Notes under the pieces: model-generated | The model's database searches: none | The model's input: only the letters and a program-made list of their open reading frames with translations | What the model was told of the DNA's origin: nothing | NCBI GenBank assembly: GCA_011033025.1 | Contig: WFMF01000258.1 | Span: 184,154 to 248,153, forward strand | Reading direction: 5' to 3' | DNA: 64,000 bases | Source: Beroe forskalii | Taxonomy: Eukaryota; Ctenophora; Nuda; Beroida; Beroidae | Part shown: piece by piece, positions 57,501 through 64,000 of the stretch | Numbering within the stretch: the first letter of the stretch is position 1 | How the letters are laid out: each line of letters opens with the position of its first letter | Position numbers and translations under genes: made by a program

Positions 57501-58561
57501 TAAAATAAATAATAATGATAATCAAAGTCCATCATTGCCCTTTCTTTTCTTTACAAATATGAATCACAACAAAATATCTGTGATATTTAATTATGAATGG
57601 ATACGAAAGACCAGACTAGGCTAAGGGTTTGTCCTAATTTCTTCGAATTTCATGTGAAAATCCAGATTTTTAATTGTGCCCCCTTTTCTGTTGTGTTTGC
57701 ATTGCCCTTTTCCTTTACCCTTAATTCGCTTTATTAATATCTCTAATTTATTTGCAAATCTCTGTCCTTCTGATGAGGCTTCAACGTATCCTACAATATG
57801 ATGATTTTCAAATTAACAAATTTCATTAAGATTATTTGAAATTAATCGGTCCGAATTTTGGGCCATTAAAATTTCAAATAATTTAAAATTCCCTTCTTAT
57901 AATTGATAATTATCAGTTATCGTTGATGTTTGAGTTTAATATAAAATAAGATAGCAGGAGCAAAGTACCTGAGTTTTGGTACAATTCACAGTTTCACTTT
58001 TTCACTGCTTCGTCGGTTGAGATTGCAGCTGGTTGATTTATTTCCCTCTTGACAAAAGCCTCATGTTTTCTGCACAACTTCGTGGAGTGCTACATAAATT
58101 CTAATTAATCTTAATTTCAAAATAAAAACGCGTAAAATATTTCATTGTCCTAGTTTTGAGTTCTCATACGTATAATGAAATCATTTAAATATGATTTTTA
58201 GAAAAATTATTAATATCCAACATGATAATGAAGTTGGAAGGTGAACCCATTGATCCCACCTGGTTCCTAAGCTAAGTTGTTGTTTCCTTTCCATAGTTTC
58301 TCACAATCAAAAGGACAAGGAAATTCTGGGGGACAGCTGGTCCGCACAAAAAGCTGGTTTAAATATTTGAATCGTCGTTGAACTCAGTCTAATAAGTTGA
58401 TGTGTTCAGCTCTTGCTGCTGAAGTTGCAAGCGTGTATTTAAGTCTATCTGACCTGCCTTTCCCACGACAGTTCGTCTTATTGCGAATATTATTCTCCTT
58501 ATTTATCCAAATAATTCACGATTAACCCACTGTAACCCTACTGTACCTCTACCAGAAAGGA
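57501..58561. other. intergenic stretch
   Basis: GLRX3 3' end and the 5' flank of the YHYH gene. AT-rich with no recognisable repeats or genes. Confidence 0.5.
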
Positions 58562-59677
58562 ATGTTAGGTGTTCTAATTCTCTCCACTTTGATTCTCTCT
58601 GCTTCTACCCTAACTGACGAGGAATTAGCCCTGTTCAAGCCTCGCATAGAGGGGTATGTTGACCCAAACACAGGACTGGAGGCTGTTGTCTACGGTATAG
58701 ACAACGATGATGGTTCCCAGACGATCTACTCTAACGGAGTTCCGTCTCACGAGTCCGGAATATTCCCGGATTCGAACACCGGGAACCCTAACGATCTGCT
58801 GGAGACCATCACGGAGTTCCGGTTCTACAAAGAACCGGTCATGCGGGAGGAGCCCATGCGGTGCGTTCCGCTGCACTACGTCGGCATCGCCACCTCGGGG
58901 ACTGTGATCTACAGCTGGTTCCCCGGGGAGCCCGGGTGTGACGATGTCAAGAACTTCGAGGAGTTGGACGTGTGCGAGGGGCACCCCTCCCCGGAGGGTC
59001 ACTACCACTACCACTACTACTCCCCCTGCGTGCAGGTCCCTGTGTGTGGGGAGCCCTCCCCCCTCTACGGGGTGGCGCTGGACGGCATCCCCATCTACGG
59101 ACCTATAGGGGAGGACGGCGTCCAGCTGACGAGTGCGGACCTGGACGAGTGTGGGGGACTGACGGACAGTGAGGGCCGGTACAAGTACCACGTGACCGCG
59201 GACCCGCCCTACTTCATGCCCTGCTTCCGGGGGGAGATCCGCAGCGACCTGGGCAAGGACCTGACCGACTTCTTCTGCAGCTGCCCTTACGACGACACCA
59301 TGTACTCCTCGTCCCGTCCCCCGGACATCTCCCTGACCACGCAGATCTGCAACGCCTCGGAAACGGGGGGCGACCACATGACCTGCTGGGACGCCGCCTA
59401 CCTGGCGGAGCTGGACTACGACATCGGGTACCGGTGGGAGCGCCTGGAGAAGAACATCTCTCTGCTGGGGTGCTGCCCCCAGGGGCAGGACTGCGGGGAC
59501 AGCTGCGCGGGGTCGGAGGAGTGTGTCACGGAGACCAGGGTGGTGCAGTACCTCACCAGGATAGCTGAGGACGGCACTGAGGGTGGTACTGAGGGTGGTG
59601 CTGAGGATGATTTCTCAGCAATATGGCAACTGCTCCAGCAGCTGAGTGATTGGTTTAGCTCGCTCGGATGGTTTTGA
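58562..59677 (+). CDS. secreted YHYH-domain protein
   Basis: Intronless, 371 residues, function unknown. YHYH-domain proteins occur in bacteria, algae and aquatic invertebrates; some are annotated near metal or copper-binding functions, but no activity is established here. A cleavable signal peptide is visible (MLGVLILSTLILSASTLT). Domain features: YSNGVPSHESG (56-66), EGHYHYHYYSPC (145-156), YGVALDGIPIYGP (169-181) and DECGGLTDSEGRYKYHVTAD (195-214), then PYFMPCFRG. A cysteine-rich segment (CCPQGQDCGDSCAGSEEC, 304-321) follows, then TEGG repeats and an amphipathic tryptophan-rich end. Codons between about 58750 and 59580 are strongly G/C-ending, unlike the AT-rich ends of the gene and every neighbour. 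The long minus-strand frame opposite is a shadow of this bias. Confidence 0.9.
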   Translation: MLGVLILSTLILSASTLTDEELALFKPRIEGYVDPNTGLEAVVYGIDNDDGSQTIYSNGVPSHESGIFPDSNTGNPNDLLETITEFRFYKEPVMREEPMRCVPLHYVGIATSGTVIYSWFPGEPGCDDVKNFEELDVCEGHPSPEGHYHYHYYSPCVQVPVCGEPSPLYGVALDGIPIYGPIGEDGVQLTSADLDECGGLTDSEGRYKYHVTADPPYFMPCFRGEIRSDLGKDLTDFFCSCPYDDTMYSSSRPPDISLTTQICNASETGGDHMTCWDAAYLAELDYDIGYRWERLEKNISLLGCCPQGQDCGDSCAGSEECVTETRVVQYLTRIAEDGTEGGTEGGAEDDFSAIWQLLQQLSDWFSSLGWF

Positions 59678-61057
59678 TAAGAAATTGTGGAATAATACGG
59701 CTTCGAGATAGGAGTTTTTTAATTTTGAAATGTCACTCTGTAATTCACTTTTTAGTTTTGATTTTTGTGAAGTTTTATTTTTGGTGAAATGTCGTGAAAT
59801 AATGTTGATTGTATTTGTACGCCAGTAGTGATTAAAATGTTGAACTGGCCTTTTCCAATCTGATCCGGAGGAGGCAGATCACGTCAACTAAACACAGTTT
59901 TAAGGTACCATCTTAATAATAATTTCGTAAGAGCACGTGAATTATGTCTGTCTGTGCCGCCGTACACAATTAAAATTTGAGCTTGCCAAGAAAATATCAA
60001 GAGAAACGAAGGCTAAGCTGGGCTAAGTCGCGCCGTTGCTATGGAAACCAATTTTTCGCACGTGCAGATTATGATCAGTTCTATGCGAGTGCTTTCTATT
60101 ACGCTACGACTGTTTAATGCTGTGCTGTAGCTTTTGAGATTTTTGACGTTTCCTTAACTTCAAATTTAAGATCTCAAGATGGGGAATGGGTATAACTTGA
60201 ATAACGGAGGATATTGCAGTTGTATTGCTTTCAGTGTGGCAGAGGTTGGTCGATAATCAAAGTTGAGTCGGTGAAAACAGTAGTAGCTGCAGTTGTAAAA
60301 ATAACCGTTAAGGTTACAAGGTGTTCACAATTCAATCGAGTCGAATGTAGGTGTAGCAGATTTCGAAGACAGTTCCTGGCCTGCGAACAAAACAAATTAT
60401 CCAATGTCAGTGTCAGTATGAGAATCAGTTGCCAGAATTAACATCATCTTGCAATCAAAACGGAACGCTGGAACAAAACTCACATGGTTTAGAACGTCTA
60501 AGACTATAACCGACGAATTCGATCTATTTTCCACTCTGCTCCTTCATAAATTTTTTGAATATTTGATTTTTGCGCATAACTTTTGACCAAATTGGAATTT
60601 TTTGATGCGGTAAAAAGTATCCAATCAATTCGAATGGCAGTGTTTAAAACTTGCGAATGAGGTGCTGCGTAGCAGCGCCGAGTGAGCTGTGTATTTGCAG
60701 GCCCAACGGGCCTGCTAGTATTATGATAATTACGAAAAACAGATCTCGTGACGCAGTTAATTTATAGTGCGTGACACCTCCGTTAGCTCAGCCTGCGTGA
60801 CTCACGCCACGTAGTGACTGTATCACGTGACTCACGCCACGCAGCTGGGAGGTCGTCACGTGACCCCCCCCCCCATATGCTATTAAATGACCCTCCACCC
60901 AAATTCCCCTACTAATTATTAAGTTTCCACCATAAAAGAGCATCATAAACAAAGAAAAACAAGTAAAACAACAATATCACAAAAGATTTAAAAAAACACT
61001 ATCAGAACCAGGGGTCCTGGGCCGGATCCTGAAGCCGGGGTTTAACACTTCCCATCC
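59678..61057. other. intergenic stretch
   Basis: Mostly unique AT-rich DNA. A small hairpin GCAGGCCCAACGGGCCTGC lies at about 60698-60716. An 18-bp direct repeat containing GTGACTCACGCCACG lies at about 60798-60845. A C-run is present near 60866. The open frame at 60214-60441 has no recognisable domain. Confidence 0.5.
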
Positions 61058-63486
61058 TTACAAGAGAACTTCCTCCTCAAGTGGATCACGCCTCGTCACA
61101 ACCGTGGGCAAGACAACAAATAAGGCATCATCCACTGTCCTCAGACTCTGAAACAGACCACTGTCCTCAGACCGCTACCACGTGATCCTTCCCGAAGACT
61201 CTTTAGGAGCCTTGTAGTGAAATTCCCCCGTCATTGTCACAAGACCATTCATTTATAACAATTAGGGGGGGGGCCAACGCTCTTTTAGGCCCCGAGGATA
61301 TAAAAAATCCAAAAAGAGCCCTAGAAAGTGGGGCCTAAAAGAGCCTAAAAGGGCCTTTGGGGTAAAAATATTAGATTTTGTGGGCTCTGTTGCCTTAATA
61401 ACGTCTCGAAACAATTATTTTCTATCTAAATATCATTTAATGACTTAATTTTTGGTTTTTTGCATTTTAGGGAAAAATTCAATAAAATTTTGTAGGGCTC
61501 TAGAGGATGACAGTGACCTGAAAGAGCCCTAGAAATTGGGGCCCTAAAGAGCCCTTTTAAACATTTTCCCACAGTTTTCCGGGATCAATAGCCATAGTGT
61601 CCTCAAAGTATACTGGATTGTTGAAATACTGTTACTTCATTGAAGAAAGCACTTAATCAGACTATATAAATGGCATTTTGACTATCTGGGGCTGTGCAAT
61701 CGATTATTAGAACAATTTTAGTATAGGGCTCTTTTAGGCTCCAAAGGATATAAATAATCTGAAAAGAGCCCTAGAAAGTGGGGCCTAAAAGAGCCTAAAA
61801 GCGCGTTGGCCACCCCCCCAATTAAAACACAAAATATGGTTATAAAATTGAAAATATCTGATACGGAGAGGGACTAGGAATCTAGAGAAGAATCTCTTCT
61901 TCTTCATGCCCCTGGGGCTCAACGACAGGCACGGTACCCCAGCAACTATCCTCCAAGGTCCTTAGACCCTGAAATTAAATCTGTGATTAACAATTGACCT
62001 GGATCTACCCTTTTTTCCATGATTTATAAGTCTATATTAAAATGATTTTATGAATACACATTTGAAATCCCCCCCCCTTTTTTAAATTGTTTTTATGAAA
62101 TCTTAATTGAGGGACTTACTGTAACCCTCTTCGGGTATGGATGGTTACGCACCCATCTCAACTCCACTTTCTTGGCTGCAGGATCAGTCTGATTTTCCGT
62201 CCAGTTTTCAATCTGAGTGGGATTTCACATTTTAATTCAATTATTATCAAATTGTGTTAGTCATCATCTTGACTGACTTTTTAAGTTCTCATGTAGGTAC
62301 AACAGTGACTCTTTTTACGCTTGGATTGTCGTTGATGCGACAGTTTCTCCCTAAATTTAGCAATGAATAAGGGTAACTTAATATATTACTCACAATCTCC
62401 TTCATGAATCTGATCAACGCTGAATTGAAGACCAAAAACACTTCGGCTTCCTCACTTGCTGAGAGGATCCTGAGAAGAGACAAAAGAATTAAAACTCTCA
62501 TAAATTTACTGGCTGATCCAGCTATTAGAATTTATATCGCAATTCATCTATCAATAATCCGCCTTCACCACGCAGAGCTGACTGCCACAAAAGAAGACGT
62601 AAGCCGTGGATTAATCAAGCATCGAATTAGATATAAGTATACCATCCTTTACTTACAAGTAGGGAATATTAGTTTTTGTTCTCCGCTGTTTTACCGCTCG
62701 CAAGGTGATGATTGTTGATTGGGTCATTTTGGGGGTCTGTGCTATAAATTTCAAGTTAATACCAAATTATAAGGGGCCATCCATCAAGGACGTCCGCAAA
62801 ATTTCGGCCATTTCAGACCCCTCCCTCCCCCCTTGTCCGCAAACGTCCACAATCCAGAAACCCCTCCTTCCCCCCCCGGACGTCCGCATTTTTCCTCAAA
62901 ATCTTTTGGGTCATCATTTTTGGCACCGAAAATTCATGATTTTCTAGTGAAATAGCCGTCAAATCGCCCAAAATTTCCATGAATTGCGGACGTCCGCATT
63001 TGGCCAAACACCCCCCCCCCCTACGTCTGCAAACGTCCGCATTGGCCAGACTCCCCCCTCCCTCCTCATTGCGGACGTCCTTTATGGATGGCCCCTAAGG
63101 CAATGACAATCATAAAATAAACACTTAATACAGATTATGTAATCCAAGCAGAGCTGAGTGCCACAAAAGAAGACGTAAGCCGTGGATTAATCAAGCATCG
63201 ATAGAAATAGAAATAGAATATAAAGTCAAATTACAACATATAAAGTCAGACTTCTCTGAAAAAGAAAGAGGTTAGCAAACTCAAATACAAAATTTGCGTG
63301 ACCGATGAAATAGAAAGGAAAAAATAATTTATTGTGCCTACTTATTCTTTAATTTGAAAAAAGTTAGGAAAAAGCATCCGCGTTTCCTTACTTACAAATA
63401 GTCCGAGCTTGTCTTGGCCCTTCTTTGCTTAACTGACCGGACCGTAATCAGGCTGGTTGACGTGTTTCGACGATCTGTCATTGATC
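61058..63486 (-). CDS. 3' end of unidentified gene with duplicated terminal exon
   Basis: Family not recognised. Minus-strand exons found by splice signals and phase: 63486-63397 (SMTDRRNTSTSLITVRSVKQ onward, basic, Ser/Thr-rich), 62458-62394 (SEEAEVFLVFNSALIRFMKE then I), and 62212-62120 (IENWTENQTDPAAKKVELRW then VRNHPYPKRVT, donor GTAAGT). These are followed by one of two terminal exons, 61968-61882 (GLRTLEDSCWG...EEEEILL) or 61147-61058 (SLRTVDDALFV...LEEEVLL). Both terminal exons have acceptors, are phase 0 and end at a stop. They share the pattern LRT-(L/V)-(E/D)-D ... EEE-(I/V)-L-L. The rest of the gene lies beyond the right edge. The acceptor for the second exon is CTCTCAG, because the earlier CAG would create a stop at the junction. 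Confidence 0.6.
61265..61819. mobile_element. non-autonomous element with GC-rich ends, AATTA target duplication
   Basis: 555 bp flanked by AATTA (61260-61264 and 61820-61824). The left end GGGGGGGGGCCAACGCTCTT and right end GCGCGTTGGCCACCCCCCC are inverted. Sub-terminal AAAGAGCCCTAGAAAGTGGG phrases recur near both ends. No coding content. It lies between the two alternative terminal exons. Confidence 0.8.
62572..62625. repeat. 54-bp direct repeat, copy 1
   Basis: GCAGAGCTGACTGCCACAAA through AATCAAGCATCGA matches 63148-63201 with one mismatch. The pair flanks the MITE at 62773-63095 and lies in an intron of the unidentified gene. Confidence 0.9.
62773..63095. mobile_element. MITE with TAA target duplication (GGGGCCATCCATMAAGGACG)
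   Basis: 323 bp with inverted ends GGGGCCATCCATCAAGGACG and GGACGTCCTTTATGGATGGC, flanked by TAA on both sides (62770-62772 and 63096-63098). Internal GGACGTCCGCATTT-type phrases are repeated. A 3-bp TAA duplication suggests a PIF/Harbinger-like origin. Confidence 0.85.
63148..63201. repeat. 54-bp direct repeat, copy 2
   Basis: Same orientation as 62572-62625, 576 bp away, one mismatch (CTGAGTG for CTGACTG). On the minus strand this change makes ACTCAG next to CTCTGC, a possible splice acceptor. Confidence 0.9.
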
Positions 63487-63908
63487 CTATAACTGAAGGT
63501 AAAGTTAGTACCATAACTACAATACGAATCACCTTATAAAATCACCCTCATTATTAATTTATTTGAAGAAAAGGAATCACAAATGGAAGGAGAAATGAGC
63601 AATCATAGAACCTCAATTCGAATAGTATTAAACTTCGAGTTAGAAATCTCTATTCGGAAAGCAAAGTAGATATACATGTTTTAAGAACGACTATAGTACT
63701 CTCGGGGGAGATTCGGGTACTAAGTTGCAGACACAGGGCCGGTGGGTGGGTCTATTTTTCCCTCGAATGTTGTTTAGTACTTGGGTACTAAAATACGTGG
63801 TCATCAGCTGGAATTTGAAAAATCAGTTGGTACCTGGGTACTAAAATACGTCGATATCTACTGATTTCGTAGTATCAGAGTATGAAATGTTTACTTTTAC
63901 CTTGTAAA

Positions 63909-63980
63909 CTGCGGATAAATTTTCTCCAAAAATGTAATTACTAAAATTAGTAATTACATTTTGGAGAAAATTTTCCGCAG
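63909..63980. repeat. 72-bp foldback
   Basis: CTGCGGATAAATTTTCTCC and AATGTAATTACTA face TAGTAATTACATTTTGGAG and AAATTTTCCGCAG across only about 4 bases, nearly perfect arms of about 33 bp. It could be a small element cut from a larger one; the window ends 20 bases later. Confidence 0.85.
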
Positions 63981-64000
63981 TTTTCTGCCTGATCACACAG

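Noticed and set aside
58625-59377. 250-codon minus-strand open frame
   Set aside because: Shadow of the GC-rich YHYH gene; valine/arginine/histidine-rich translation is an artefact of third-position bias.
1-64000. tRNA and rRNA genes
   Set aside because: No cloverleaf with convincing A and B boxes or rRNA segment was recognised by eye; a tRNAscan-SE or Infernal run would be needed to exclude them.

Overview
The window is nuclear DNA of an early-branching marine animal. Genes are split by GT-AG introns of roughly 100-700 bp, the background is AT-rich, vertebrate-type TTAGGG repeats occur, and repeats and short transposons are dense. A GABA-B-type receptor, a fucolectin-like gene and a YHYH-domain gene fit a sponge or cnidarian best, but the sequence alone does not fix the phylum.

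Layout. 1-20.5 kb is gene-poor. It holds a 9-bp satellite (1-1127), a 142-bp repeat, a 56-bp hairpin, a 1.1-kb palindrome with head-to-head telomeric repeats between two apparently identical 383-bp direct repeats (6361-8220), 92-bp tandem repeats and several small palindromic elements. 20.5-33.5 kb is a class C (GABA-B-type) receptor gene of 21 mapped exons plus candidate tail exons. Its introns carry two minisatellites, and a frame-broken fucolectin-domain gene lies between its last confident exon and its tail. 35.2-36.0 kb (minus) is a complete two-exon cyclophilin. 37.6-40.1 kb (minus) holds the last two exons of a CDC50/TMEM30 flippase subunit; a 2.7-kb minisatellite that begins at an exon's splice acceptor lies directly upstream, and no further upstream exons were found. 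43-46 kb is transposon-rich. 46.2-49.6 kb is a six-exon nucleostemin/GNL3-type gene with unusual GTPase motifs. 50.1-51.1 kb is an intronless GT31 galactosyltransferase. 51.8-57.5 kb is glutaredoxin-3 (GLRX3/PICOT), with a segmental duplication and a LINE fragment in its second intron. 58.6-59.7 kb is an intronless, centrally GC-rich, secreted YHYH-domain protein. 61.1-63.5 kb (minus) is the 3' end of an unidentified gene with two homologous alternative terminal exons.

The genes do not form a pathway; they are ordinary neighbours. The main interest is structural: partial-exon duplications at splice sites (CDC50, GNL3, GLRX3), an exon boundary amplified into a minisatellite, and the telomere-cored palindrome. 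Exon models were made by hand from splice signals, phase continuity and family motifs, without alignment software.
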